A stretch of 64,000 bases of DNA from Arthrobacter sp. EPSL27 (GTDB lineage: Bacteria; Actinomycetota; Actinomycetes; Actinomycetales; Micrococcaceae), in NCBI RefSeq assembly GCF_001512305.1, contig NZ_LNUT01000002.1, positions 64,618-128,617 of the forward strand. Direction: 5' to 3'. The position numbers and the translations under genes are program-made. Below are positions 1 to 8,467 of the stretch, piece after piece (the stretch's first letter is position 1; each line of letters opens with the position of its first letter). Below the pieces are notes generated by a model, which saw nothing but the letters and a program-made list of their open reading frames with translations, searched no databases and was not told the origin of the DNA.

Positions 1-138
1 GTCCGGAGGTGACCACGGCCCGCATCATGTCCGCCAGCGCGGATGCCTCCGCCCCCGCTGCAGTTCCCGCCACCCCGGTCACGGCGGCGGAGGCATCCGC
101 GCTGGCGGACATGATGCGGGCCGTGGTCACCTCCGGAC
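1..138. repeat. Perfect 53-bp inverted repeat at the window edge
   Basis: Bases 1-53 pair without mismatch with bases 86-138, leaving a 32-nt spacer. The right arm is sensible coding sequence of the penicillin-binding protein; the left arm is its reverse complement. A perfect long foldback inside a protein domain, exactly at the sequence end, is best explained as an assembly or library foldback artefact. Confidence 0.9.
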
Positions 139-347
139 ACACCGGTTTTCTCGCGTCCGTGCCGGGCGCCCCTGTGGCGGCCAAGACCGGAACGGCCGAG
201 TTCGGCAGCGACAACCCGCCCAAGACCCACGCCTGGATTGTGGCCGTGCACGGGGACCTCGCCGTCGCCGTCTTTGTCGAGGAAGGCGGGCTCGGCGCCA
301 CCGTCTCCGGCCCGCTGCTGAAGGAATTCCTGACGGCGGCCGGCTGA
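3..347 (+). CDS. Penicillin-binding protein, C-terminal fragment (transpeptidase domain)
   Basis: This is the end of a peptidoglycan transpeptidase; the rest lies before the window. The KTGTAEF motif (bases about 181-200) is the third conserved penicillin-binding motif (KTG), followed by the HAWIVAV strand and a short C-terminus typical of FtsI/PbpA-like class B proteins. The frame is open from the first bases, but bases 1-53 are the exact reverse complement of bases 86-138. The residues read from the first ~53 bases are therefore probably not real, and only about 86-347 can be trusted. The exact paralogue (PbpA, FtsI or other) cannot be decided from this piece. Confidence 0.75.
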   Translation, partial: PEVTTARIMSASADASAPAAVPATPVTAAEASALADMMRAVVTSGHTGFLASVPGAPVAAKTGTAEFGSDNPPKTHAWIVAVHGDLAVAVFVEEGGLGATVSGPLLKEFLTAAG

Positions 348-413
348 CGCATCCCCGCGGGCGGCCCTGGCCTTGGAACCGGGCCGCCGGCGCCGCCGTG
401 GGAGGATGGAAGG

Positions 414-2096
414 GTGGCTCATATTGACGTTTCCAGCATCGATTACTTCCTTTCCGACGGCACCCAGCTGCTCAACGGCGTCACCTTCAAGGTCCCGGAC
501 GGCACCAAGACGGCGCTGATCGGACCCAACGGAACCGGCAAGACCACGCTGTTCCGGATCATCGCCGGCGACCTCGTTGCGGACGAAGGTGTTGTGGGCC
601 GGTCCGGCAACATGGGCATCATGCGGCAGTTTGTGGGCCAGGTCCGGGACGAATCCACCGTCCGCGACCTCCTCGTCTCCGCCGCGCCGCCCGCCCTCGC
701 CGCCGCCGCCCGCGCCGTCGACGAGGCGGAGATGGCCATGCTGGAGCACGACGACGAGCCCACCCAGATGGCCTACGCCCAGGCGATCGTGGACTGGGGC
801 GACGCCGGCGGGTACGACGTCGAGACAGTCTGGGACGAGGTCTGCATGGCCGCCCTCGGCCTGCCCTTTGACCGCGCGCAGCACCGCCCGGCGTCGAGCC
901 TGTCCGGCGGCGAGCAGAAGCGCCTGGTGCTTGAGGCGCTCTTCGCCGGCCCCGACGAGCTGCTGCTCCTCGACGAGCCGGACAACTACCTTGACGTTCC
1001 GGGCAAGCGCTGGCTCGAGGCGAAGCTCAACGAGTCGAAGAAGACCGTGTTCTTCATCAGCCACGACCGCGAACTGCTGAACAACGCCGCCGGCCGCATC
1101 GTCACCCTGGAACCGGGCATCAACGGCGCCGGCGCCTGGGTCCACGGCGGCGGGTTCGGCTCCTACGTGGACGCCCGGGCGGACCGGAACGCCCGGTTCG
1201 AGGAGCTCCGCAAGCGCTGGGACGAGGAGCACGTCAAGCTCAAGGAACTCGTCAACATGTACAAGAACAAGGCCGCGTTCCGGTCCGACATGGCCAACCG
1301 GTACCACGCCGCCCAGACCCGCCTGGCGAAGTTCCTCGAAGCCGGCCCTCCCGAGGCGCTGCCGATCGAGCAGAACGTGCAGATGCGGCTCAAGGGCGGC
1401 CGGACCGCCAAACGTGCCGTGGTGGCCGAGAAGCTGGAGCTCACCGGGCTGATGAAACCCTTCTCCACCGAGGTCTGGTTCGGGGACCGCGTCGGCGTAC
1501 TCGGCTCCAACGGCTCCGGCAAGAGCCACTTCCTGCGCCTGCTGGCCACCGGCGGCACCGACCCGGAACGGGAACACCTCCCGGTGTCCGACGTCGACAT
1601 CGCCGAGGTCCCGCACGAGGGCACCGTGAAACTCGGCGCCCGCATCCGGCCCGGCTTCTTCGCCCAGACCCACGTCCGGCCGGACCTTCTGGGCAAGACC
1701 CTGCTGGAGATCCTGCACCGCGGCGACGAGCACCGCTCGGGGCTGGCGCGCGAGGCTGCCGCCGGGGCCCTGGACGGCTACGGCCTGGCAGGGCAGTCCG
1801 AGCAGAAGTACGAATCCCTCTCCGGCGGGCAGCAGGCCCGGTTCCAGATCCTCCTGCTGCAGCTTTCCGGGGCCACCCTGCTGCTGCTCGACGAGCCCAC
1901 GGATAACCTGGACCTGCACTCGGCCGAGGCGCTGGAACGGGCCATCGACCACTTCGAAGGTACCGTCCTGGCCGTCACCCACGACCGCTGGTTCGCGCGG
2001 ACTTTCGACCGCTTCCTGGTATTCGGCTCGGACGGCAAGGTCTACGAATCAGCCGAGCCCGTCTGGGACGAAAAGCGCGTCGAGCGGGCCCGCTGA
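414..2096 (+). CDS. ABC-F family ATPase (duplicated ATP-binding cassettes, no membrane domain)
   Basis: A 560-residue protein with two complete nucleotide-binding domains in tandem and no membrane segments, the architecture of ABC-F translation factors and ribosome-protection proteins. Domain 1 has Walker A GPNGTGKT (residues 37-44), signature LSGGEQKR (163-170) and Walker B LLLLDEP (183-189). Domain 2 has GSNGSGKS (364-371), LSGGQQAR (469-476) and LLLLDEPTDNLD (489-500). A charged helical linker lies between them (about 255-320). The GTG start is preceded by GGAGG at 401-405. Family members act on the ribosome; whether this one is housekeeping or gives antibiotic resistance cannot be told from sequence alone. 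Confidence 0.9.
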   Translation: MAHIDVSSIDYFLSDGTQLLNGVTFKVPDGTKTALIGPNGTGKTTLFRIIAGDLVADEGVVGRSGNMGIMRQFVGQVRDESTVRDLLVSAAPPALAAAARAVDEAEMAMLEHDDEPTQMAYAQAIVDWGDAGGYDVETVWDEVCMAALGLPFDRAQHRPASSLSGGEQKRLVLEALFAGPDELLLLDEPDNYLDVPGKRWLEAKLNESKKTVFFISHDRELLNNAAGRIVTLEPGINGAGAWVHGGGFGSYVDARADRNARFEELRKRWDEEHVKLKELVNMYKNKAAFRSDMANRYHAAQTRLAKFLEAGPPEALPIEQNVQMRLKGGRTAKRAVVAEKLELTGLMKPFSTEVWFGDRVGVLGSNGSGKSHFLRLLATGGTDPEREHLPVSDVDIAEVPHEGTVKLGARIRPGFFAQTHVRPDLLGKTLLEILHRGDEHRSGLAREAAAGALDGYGLAGQSEQKYESLSGGQQARFQILLLQLSGATLLLLDEPTDNLDLHSAEALERAIDHFEGTVLAVTHDRWFARTFDRFLVFGSDGKVYESAEPVWDEKRVERAR

Positions 2097-2105
2097 CAAA
2101 CAGCA

Positions 2106-2164
2106 ACGCGGGGTCACTTCGCGCCCATTCCGGTGGGTTTTATGGGCGCGAAGTGACCCCGCGT
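2106..2164. repeat. 23-bp palindromic intergenic element (possible bidirectional terminator)
   Basis: Arms 2106-2128 and 2142-2164 are perfectly complementary around a 13-nt loop. The element fills the gap between the converging ABC-F and gntR genes, where a bidirectional terminator would be expected, but no clear T-tract follows either arm. The arm core GGGGTCACTTCGCGCCC looks like a dispersed intergenic repeat unit. Confidence 0.8.
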
Positions 2165-2172
2165 CCGGGCGG

Positions 2173-2865
2173 CTACTGCGGGAGCAGCCCCGACGGCAGC
2201 TCGGCCTCCGGGCCGGCGGTTCCGCCCATCGCTGCGACCAGCCGCTCCCGGGCGCGGCCCAGGTGCTCGTCGAGGAGTTTTGCGGCGGCCTCGCCCTGGC
2301 CGGCTTCGATGAGCTCAAGGATTTTCTGGTGTTCGGCCTGGATCAGCGCCGTGTCCAGCAGGTGCAGCGACTGGATCCGGACCATGCAAAGCCGCACCTC
2401 GCCCACCAGTGAGCGGTACATCCGGCTGATGCGCTCATTCCCCACGGCATCAATCAGGCTGGTGTGGAAGCGCATGTCCGGCTCGACGACGTCGAGCGGG
2501 GCGCCGGTCTGCACCGCCGCGATGTCGCGGTTGGCCTGCACCGCGGCCGCCGGCACGTCCCGGGTGCCTGCGAGCCGGCGCAGCACCTCGCTTTCCAAGT
2601 ACGCGCGGGCCAGGTAGATGTCGCGCACAGACTCGGGGCCCAGCTCGACCACCCGGGCCGTTTTGTGGGTCCCCCGGTCCAGCAGCCCCTCGGCCACCAG
2701 TTTTTCGATCGCGGCCTTCGCCGTCGGCCGCGCCACGTCGTAGGAGGAGGCCACCTCTGACTCCGTCAGGGCGTTCCCCGGGCCCAGCTCGCCGGCGAAG
2801 ATCCGGCTCCGCAGATCCGTTGCGACCGCGTCCACAATCGAGACTGCTGCAATGCGCCCGGCCAC
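2173..2865 (-). CDS. GntR/FadR-type (FCD) transcriptional regulator, LldR-like
   Basis: A 230-residue regulator with an N-terminal winged helix-turn-helix (LTESEVASSYDVARPTAKAA in the recognition region) and a C-terminal all-helical FCD ligand-binding domain (RAYLESEVLRRLAG, DMRFHTSLIDAVGN, EHQKILELIEAG). The frame runs open upstream to 3009, but GTG at 2865 is preferred because GGGAAGGGAG lies just before it. It is divergent from the lactate permease and dehydrogenase genes. The gap holds two copies of the FCD-type operator (TTGTAAGACAA and TTGCCAGACAA). The inference is a lactate-responsive repressor like LldR. Confidence 0.85.
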   Translation of the reverse strand: MAGRIAAVSIVDAVATDLRSRIFAGELGPGNALTESEVASSYDVARPTAKAAIEKLVAEGLLDRGTHKTARVVELGPESVRDIYLARAYLESEVLRRLAGTRDVPAAAVQANRDIAAVQTGAPLDVVEPDMRFHTSLIDAVGNERISRMYRSLVGEVRLCMVRIQSLHLLDTALIQAEHQKILELIEAGQGEAAAKLLDEHLGRARERLVAAMGGTAGPEAELPSGLLPQ

Positions 2866-2908
2866 CGGAGCTCCCTTCCCACCACGAGCTTGATATGTAC
2901 TCCCAATC

Positions 2909-2919
2909 TTGCCAGACAA
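2909..2919. promoter_or_regulatory. LldR-type operator, copy 1 (TTGCCAGACAA)
   Basis: It matches the FCD-GntR operator pattern TNGTNNNACNA at all but one fixed position (C for T). It lies 43 bp, about four helical turns, from the second copy, suiting cooperative binding between the divergent genes. Confidence 0.6.
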
Positions 2920-2934
2920 GGCATCAAAGCACTC

Positions 2935-2963
2935 TTGACGATCATGTGTACTTGTAAGACAAT
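2935..2963 (+). promoter_or_regulatory. Lactate operon promoter with overlapping operator
   Basis: TTGACG (2935-2940), a 17-bp spacer and GACAAT (2958-2963) form a sigma-70-type promoter pointing to the permease. The operator TTGTAAGACAA (2952-2962), a full match to TNGTNNNACNA, covers the -10 box, so bound repressor would block polymerase. Confidence 0.6.
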
Positions 2964-3009
2964 CGTAGGGCGCCACGGAGTTGTGACGCCTCACACATTC
3001 TGGAGACAC

Positions 3010-4728
3010 ATGTTTCAGCAGATCCTCGACCCCATCGCCGGGTCCCTCGTGATTTCAGCGCTCTGCGCGGCGCTTCCGCTCGTTCTGCTTTTCGTCCTTC
3101 TGGGCGTCTTTAAAGTCAGGGCCCCCATTGCCGCCCTGGCCGGCCTGGCGCTGTCGCTGGTGCTGGCCGTCGTCGGCTGGCAGATGCCGGTCAACCAGGC
3201 GCTGAGCGCCACCGCCGCCGGCATGTTCTACGGTTTGTTCCCGATCCTGTGGATCCTGGTCAATGCCCTGTGGATCTACCGGCTCACCGTGGCCACCCCG
3301 TGGTTCGAGGTCCTGGGACGCACCATCCGCTCCATTTCAAACGACCTGCGGATCCTGTCCATCCTGATCGCCTTCTGCTTCGGTGCGCTGCTGGAGTCAC
3401 TGGCCGGCTTCGGCGCGCCGGTGGCGATCTCCGCCGCCATGCTGATGGCGGCCGGCATGAAGCCCCTGAAGTCCGCCGTCGTCTCCCTGCTGGCCAACAC
3501 CGCTCCGGTGGCCTTCGGCGCCATGGCCGCGCCCATCATCGCCCTGAACGGTGTCACCGGCCTGCCGCTGCATGACCTGTCCTCCATGGCAGGCCGCCAG
3601 ACGCCGTTCATCGCCCTGCTGGTTCCGCTGCTGCTGGTCTTCATCGTCGACGGCCGGCGCGGCGTGCGGCAGACCTGGCCGGTGGCCCTGGTGGCCGGCG
3701 TCGCCTTCGGCGCGGCCCAGTTCGTCACCTCCAACTACTTCGCCGTGGAACTCACCGACGTGGTTGCCGCCGTCGTGACCGTGGCCGCCGTGCTGCTGAT
3801 GCTGAAGGTCTGGCAGCCGAAGGAAATCGTCGGAATGGAGCAGGCACCGGAGGACGCCCGCGTCGCCGTGGCCAGCGGCTCCCGCTCCGGCGGTCCCGCC
3901 GGTGGCGGCACCTCCGGTTCCGCCGGCGCCGGGAACGCCGCCGCCGGAAACACATCCGGCGCCACCGCGGACGATGCCCGGCCCGCACCCCGCCAGATCT
4001 GGATGGCGATCGCTCCCTACCTGATCATCATTGCCGTGTTCTCGGTAGCCCAGCTTCCCTCCGTCAAGACCTGGCTGGGCCAGGTGGGCAGCGTGACGTT
4101 CGCCTGGCCCGGCCTGGACATCACCGATGCCGCCGGCAAGCCGGTGGCCGCCACCAAATTTAAGCTCGACCACCTCAAGGCGACCGGCACCCTGCTGCTG
4201 TTCTCGGGCCTGCTCACCATGGCGCTGTACAAGGTCTCCGCCTCACAGGGCCTGCGCATCTACCGCGACACGATCGTCCAGCTGCGCTGGACCATCGTCA
4301 CCGTCACCGCGGTCCTGGGCCTGTCCTTCGTGATGAACCTGTCCGGGCAGACCACCACCCTGGGCTTTGCACTGGCCTCCGCCGGCGGGTTCTTCGCCAT
4401 CCTCTCGCCGCTGATCGGCTGGATCGGCGTCGCCCTCACCGGCTCCGACACGTCCTCCAACTCACTGTTCGGCCAGATGCAGGCCACCGCGGCCGAGCAG
4501 ACGGGCCTGTCACCGGTGCTGATGGCTGCCTCCAACTCCTCCGCCGGCGTGATGGGCAAGATGCTCTCCGTGCAGAACCTGGCCGTGGCCGCCGCCGCCG
4601 TCGGCCTCGACGGCGCGGAAGGGACCCTGTTCCGCAAGCTGATTGGCTGGAGCCTGGGCCTGCTGGCGCTCATCACGGTGCTGATCTTCCTGCAGTCCAC
4701 CCCCGTGCTCGCCTGGATGGTGCCCTGA
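3010..4728 (+). CDS. lctP: L-lactate permease family transporter (LctP/LldP)
   Basis: A 572-residue polytopic membrane protein of the lactate permease family, which imports L-/D-lactate or glycolate with protons. It is built of about a dozen hydrophobic helices, with conserved stretches such as ESLAGFGAPVAI and TGSDTSSNSLFG. A low-complexity Gly/Ala/Ser loop sits near residues 285-320. The frame is open from 2890, but ATG at 3010 is chosen because GGAG lies 5 nt upstream and the protein then starts like family members (MFQQILDPI). The stop overlaps the start of the dehydrogenase gene (TGATG), so the two are coupled. Confidence 0.92.
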   Translation: MFQQILDPIAGSLVISALCAALPLVLLFVLLGVFKVRAPIAALAGLALSLVLAVVGWQMPVNQALSATAAGMFYGLFPILWILVNALWIYRLTVATPWFEVLGRTIRSISNDLRILSILIAFCFGALLESLAGFGAPVAISAAMLMAAGMKPLKSAVVSLLANTAPVAFGAMAAPIIALNGVTGLPLHDLSSMAGRQTPFIALLVPLLLVFIVDGRRGVRQTWPVALVAGVAFGAAQFVTSNYFAVELTDVVAAVVTVAAVLLMLKVWQPKEIVGMEQAPEDARVAVASGSRSGGPAGGGTSGSAGAGNAAAGNTSGATADDARPAPRQIWMAIAPYLIIIAVFSVAQLPSVKTWLGQVGSVTFAWPGLDITDAAGKPVAATKFKLDHLKATGTLLLFSGLLTMALYKVSASQGLRIYRDTIVQLRWTIVTVTAVLGLSFVMNLSGQTTTLGFALASAGGFFAILSPLIGWIGVALTGSDTSSNSLFGQMQATAAEQTGLSPVLMAASNSSAGVMGKMLSVQNLAVAAAAVGLDGAEGTLFRKLIGWSLGLLALITVLIFLQSTPVLAWMVP

Positions 4729-7553
4729 TGGCACCCCTGGACCTCGGGGCATTCCGGGATGCCGTGCAGCAGCCCGGCCAGGTGAAGACCCGTGCCATCG
4801 ACCTGCACGCAAACGCCCACGACGCCTCGCATTTCCTCCTGATCCCGCAGGCCGTGGTCACAGCCGGCAACGCCGCCGAGGTGGGCGGGCTGCTGCGCGC
4901 CAGCGCCGCCCAGGGCGTGCCGCTGACGTTCCGCTCCGGCGGAACCAGCCTCAGCGGCCAGGCTGTCACCGACGGCGTGCTGGTGGACGTCCGCCGGAAC
5001 TTCAGGGACATTGAGGTGCTCGACGGCGGCGCGCGGGTCCGCGTGCAGCCCGGCGTCACTGTGCGGGCCCTCAACGCACGGCTCGCCCGCTACGGACGGA
5101 AGTTCGGCCCCGACCCGGCGAGCGAGGCGGCGTGCACCATCGGCGGCGTTGTTGCGAACAACTCCTCCGGCATGAACTGCGGCACCGTGGACAACACCTA
5201 CCGCACCCTGGAATCCCTGACGGTGGTGCTGCCCTCCGGCACGGTGGTCGACACCGGTGCGGCCGACGCCGACCAGAAACTCCGCGCCCTTGAGCCGGAA
5301 CTCTATGAAGGACTGGACCGGCTGGCCGCCCGGGTCCGGAGCAACGCGGATTCGGTGCAGCGGATCCGCCAGCAGTTCTCGATGAAGAACACCATGGGTT
5401 ACGGCCTGAACTCCCTGCTGGACTTCCAGTCTCCGGTGGACATCATGGCCCATCTGATTGTCGGCAGCGAAGGCACCCTGGGGTTCGTGGCCGAGGCGGT
5501 GTTCCGCACCATTCCCCGGCTGCCGCACGCGGCCGCGGGGCTGCTGGTGTTCCCCGACCTTGAGGCCGCCAACGCTGCCCTCCCGGCACTGGTGGAAACA
5601 GGCGCCGCCACCGTCGAGCTGATGGACGCGCTGTCGCTCACGGTGGGACAGACGCTCAAGGGCACACCCGCCGTCGTACGTGACCTGGCAGTCCGGGACC
5701 ACGCGGCCCTGCTCGTGGAGTATTCGGCCGGAAGCGCCGGCCAGCTGGCGGAGCTTCAGGACCACGGTGAGGGCATCCTCCCCGGCCTCGGGCTGTCCGC
5801 CCCCGCCCGGTTCACCGGCGACGCCCAGGAGCGCGCCCAGCTCTGGCAGCTGCGCAAGGGCCTCTACGCCTCGGTAGCGGGGGCGCGGCCCCAGGGGACC
5901 ACCGCCCTCCTGGAGGACATTGTGGTTCCCGTCCCGGTACTGGGCCGCACCTGCCGGGAACTGATCCGGCTCTTCGACAAGTACGGGTACAGCAACAGCG
6001 TGATCTTTGGCCACGCCAAGGACGGCAACGTCCACTTCATGCTCACCGACGGCTTCGCCACGGCGGCCGAACTGGACCGCTACAGCGCCTTCACCGAAGA
6101 CATGGTGGACCTGGTCCTGGCCGAGGGTGGATCGCTGAAGGCCGAGCACGGCACCGGGCGGGTCATGGCCCCCTACGTCCGCCGGCAGTACGGCGATGAG
6201 CTCTACGACGTCATGCGCAGCATCAAGAGGCTCTTCGATCCCGCCGCCATGCTCAATCCCGGCGTCCTGATGGACGAGGATCCGCAGGCGCACCTGCGGC
6301 ACATCAAGACGGCGCCGCCCGTCGCCGAGGAAGTGGACCGCTGCGTCTCCTGCGGCTACTGCGAACCCGTCTGCCCCAGCAAGGACCTCACGCTCACCCC
6401 GCGGCAGCGGATTGTCACGCTGCGCGCCATTGAGGCGGCGCGGCTGGCCGGGGACACGGCCCTGGTCAAGGAACTGGAAAAGGACTACGAGTTCGAGTCC
6501 GTGGACACCTGCGCCGTGGACGGGATGTGCCAGACCGCCTGCCCGGTGGATATCAACACCGGATTCCTCGTCAAGCGCCTGCGGAAGGCCGACGCCGGTC
6601 CGCTCGCCAACGGCGCCTGGAACGCGGCCGCCAAACACTGGGACGGCGTCACCCGCGGCGCGTCCCTGGCGCTGACGGTGGTCGACAGGATCCCGCCCGC
6701 CGCCGTCGCGCTGCCCAACAAAGCCGCCCGGGCGGTGCTCGGCGCGGACACGGTGCCGCTGTATTCGGCTGAGCTGCCGGGCGGGGGCACCGTGCGGAAG
6801 CGTCCGGCGCCCGCCGGCGAGGTTGACGCGGTCTACTTCCCGGCCTGCGTGGGGACCATGTTCGGGCCCGCAGGGACAGGCCAGGGCGCCGACGGGCGCG
6901 GCGTCCAGTACAGCTTCGAACAGCTGTGCGCCCGGGCCGGGCTGACCCTCCTGGTGCCGGACGGCATCGACAGCCTGTGCTGCGGCACCCCCTGGTCCTC
7001 CAAAGGCATGGCCGCCGGGCAGGAGACCATGCGGGAGAAGACCCTGGCCGCGCTCCGGACGGCAACCCGGGACGGCGAGCTGCCCATCGTCTGCGACGCG
7101 TCCTCGTGCACCGAGGGCCTGCGCCAGACCGTGGAATCGGACGTCCCCGACGCCGGCCGGCGTGCACTGCGGATTGTGGACGCGGTGGACTTCGCCGCCG
7201 AGAAGGTCCTGCCGCGGCTGCCCGGGCACGCGAAGCTCGAGTCGCTGGCACTGCACCCCACCTGCTCCTCCACGCGGATGGGCCTCAACGACGCCCTGGG
7301 TGCCGTGGCGGGCGCCGTCGCCGAGCGGGTGGAGGTGCCGGAAAACTGGGGCTGCTGCGCGTTTGCCGGCGACCGGGGCATGCTGCACCCGGAGCTGACA
7401 GCCTCGGCCACCGCCAAGCAGGCGGCGGAGGTCAAGGACATGGGTGCCGCCGCACACGCCTCGTGCAACCGCACCTGCGAACTCGGCATGACCCGGGCCA
7501 CGGGAGCGCAGTACCGGCACGTGCTGGAGCTGCTGGAGGAAGTCACCCGCTAG
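4728..7553 (+). CDS. FAD-linked and Fe-S-binding dehydrogenase, probable D-lactate (2-hydroxyacid) dehydrogenase
   Basis: A 941-residue two-part flavoprotein. Residues ~35-270 are a PCMH-type FAD-binding domain (FRSGGTSLSGQAV, GSEGTLGFVAEAV) followed by an FAD-linked oxidase C-terminal domain (AEHGTGRVMAPY). Residue 539 begins a CxxCxxCxxxCP iron-sulfur motif and a second Cys cluster starts at 595. Two CCG-type motifs lie at ~751 and ~876, as in glycolate oxidase GlpC-like subunits. This matches D-lactate/D-2-hydroxyacid dehydrogenases that pass electrons to the respiratory chain. Coupling to the lactate permease supports lactate; D- versus L-stereochemistry cannot be proved here. Confidence 0.88.
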   Translation: MAPLDLGAFRDAVQQPGQVKTRAIDLHANAHDASHFLLIPQAVVTAGNAAEVGGLLRASAAQGVPLTFRSGGTSLSGQAVTDGVLVDVRRNFRDIEVLDGGARVRVQPGVTVRALNARLARYGRKFGPDPASEAACTIGGVVANNSSGMNCGTVDNTYRTLESLTVVLPSGTVVDTGAADADQKLRALEPELYEGLDRLAARVRSNADSVQRIRQQFSMKNTMGYGLNSLLDFQSPVDIMAHLIVGSEGTLGFVAEAVFRTIPRLPHAAAGLLVFPDLEAANAALPALVETGAATVELMDALSLTVGQTLKGTPAVVRDLAVRDHAALLVEYSAGSAGQLAELQDHGEGILPGLGLSAPARFTGDAQERAQLWQLRKGLYASVAGARPQGTTALLEDIVVPVPVLGRTCRELIRLFDKYGYSNSVIFGHAKDGNVHFMLTDGFATAAELDRYSAFTEDMVDLVLAEGGSLKAEHGTGRVMAPYVRRQYGDELYDVMRSIKRLFDPAAMLNPGVLMDEDPQAHLRHIKTAPPVAEEVDRCVSCGYCEPVCPSKDLTLTPRQRIVTLRAIEAARLAGDTALVKELEKDYEFESVDTCAVDGMCQTACPVDINTGFLVKRLRKADAGPLANGAWNAAAKHWDGVTRGASLALTVVDRIPPAAVALPNKAARAVLGADTVPLYSAELPGGGTVRKRPAPAGEVDAVYFPACVGTMFGPAGTGQGADGRGVQYSFEQLCARAGLTLLVPDGIDSLCCGTPWSSKGMAAGQETMREKTLAALRTATRDGELPIVCDASSCTEGLRQTVESDVPDAGRRALRIVDAVDFAAEKVLPRLPGHAKLESLALHPTCSSTRMGLNDALGAVAGAVAERVEVPENWGCCAFAGDRGMLHPELTASATAKQAAEVKDMGAAAHASCNRTCELGMTRATGAQYRHVLELLEEVTR

Positions 7554-7583
7554 CAGGACGCTCCCGCAGGTCCTGCCCCTTTT

Positions 7584-7625
7584 CCGCCGGCCCTCCCTCA
7601 CCAGATGAGGGGGGTCGGCGGTTTT
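7584..7625 (+). terminator. Intrinsic terminator of the lactate operon
   Basis: A strong GC-rich hairpin (CCGCCGGCCC.../...GGGTCGGCGG around CCAGA) directly followed by TTTT, 31 nt after the dehydrogenase stop. Confidence 0.75.
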
Positions 7626-7675
7626 CGTGCACAACGCGAGGGAGCGTTCGGGGAGAGAATGATTAAATGATCACG

Positions 7676-7693
7676 ATGCTTTAGCATTTGAGC
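7676..7693 (+). promoter_or_regulatory. Leaderless -10 box with palindrome before the deoR-type gene
   Basis: TAGCAT at 7682-7687 ends exactly 6 nt before ATG 7694, which has no ribosome-binding site. It is half of a perfect 12-bp palindrome (7676-7687, ATGCTTTAGCAT), a possible autoregulatory operator on the -10 box. Confidence 0.5.
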
Positions 7694-8467
7694 ATGAACA
7701 CTGACGAGCGGCACCGGCGCATCGGCGCGATCCTGCGCGTCCGGGAGCACGTGACGGTCGATGACCTCATCGCCGAGTGCGGCGCCTCCGGCGCCACCAT
7801 CCGCCGCGACCTCGACGTCCTGGAGCTGAACGGCGTCCTCCGCCGGGTCCACGGCGGCGCCAGAAGCCTGGTGCTCGGCGGCGAAAACCCCGAGTACGGC
7901 CAGCGGGAACTCGAAGACCACGCCGTCAAGGTCCGGATCGCCGCAGGCGTCGCCGGCTTGCTCAAGGACCGGAGCCACATCTGGCTGGACAGCGGCACCA
8001 CAGCCACCGAGGTGGCCCGCCGGCTGGAGCAGCGGGACCTGACCCTCATGCCCATGTCCCTCCGGGCTGTCAACGTCATCTCCGGCGGCGGCCCGGCCGC
8101 CGGCCGCCGGCCCGACCTGATCCTTCCCGGCGGCAGCCTCACTCCGGGGGAGCTGTCCTTCCGCGGGCCCATGGCGGAATCCAACATCCGTTCGCTGCGC
8201 TTCGACACCGCCGTGGTGACGCCGTGCGCGCTGAATCTCCGCGACGGACTCCTGGCCCACGACCTCGACGACGCCGCCGTCAAACGCGCCGGCCTGGAGT
8301 CCGCGGCACGGGTGGTGGTCGCCTGCTCGGGAACCAAATGGAACGCCAGTGCCGTCGCGCTGGTGGCCGCCCTCGACGCCGTGGACGTCCTCGTCACCGA
8401 CAAACAGTTCAGCCCTGAAGAACTCGCCCAGCTCACCCGACACTCGGTGGAAGTAGTGAACGTATGA
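7694..8467 (+). CDS. DeoR family transcriptional regulator
   Basis: A 257-residue regulator of sugar or nucleoside metabolism type. Residues ~1-55 form the DeoR helix-turn-helix with the usual DDLIAECGASGATIRRDL recognition region and LRRVHGG wing. The rest is the sugar-phosphate-sensing DeoRC domain (LDSGTTATEVARRL, LPGGSL, TKWNASA). ATG at 7694 is chosen over the in-frame TTG at 7688 because of the -10 box 6 nt upstream. It overlaps the following MFS gene by 4 nt (ATGA), so the two form a regulator-transporter unit. The inducer is unknown. Confidence 0.87.
   Translation: MNTDERHRRIGAILRVREHVTVDDLIAECGASGATIRRDLDVLELNGVLRRVHGGARSLVLGGENPEYGQRELEDHAVKVRIAAGVAGLLKDRSHIWLDSGTTATEVARRLEQRDLTLMPMSLRAVNVISGGGPAAGRRPDLILPGGSLTPGELSFRGPMAESNIRSLRFDTAVVTPCALNLRDGLLAHDLDDAAVKRAGLESAARVVVACSGTKWNASAVALVAALDAVDVLVTDKQFSPEELAQLTRHSVEVVNV

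Noticed and set aside
2890-3009. N-terminal extension of the lactate permease
   Set aside because: The stretch contains the promoter and operators and no family-like sequence; ATG 3010 has a ribosome-binding site.
4260-7634. 1124-residue open frame on the minus strand
   Set aside because: It lies antisense to the dehydrogenase gene, which has clear flavin and Fe-S motifs. Its protein is His/Gly/Gln/Arg-rich low complexity, typical of an antisense frame in high-GC DNA.
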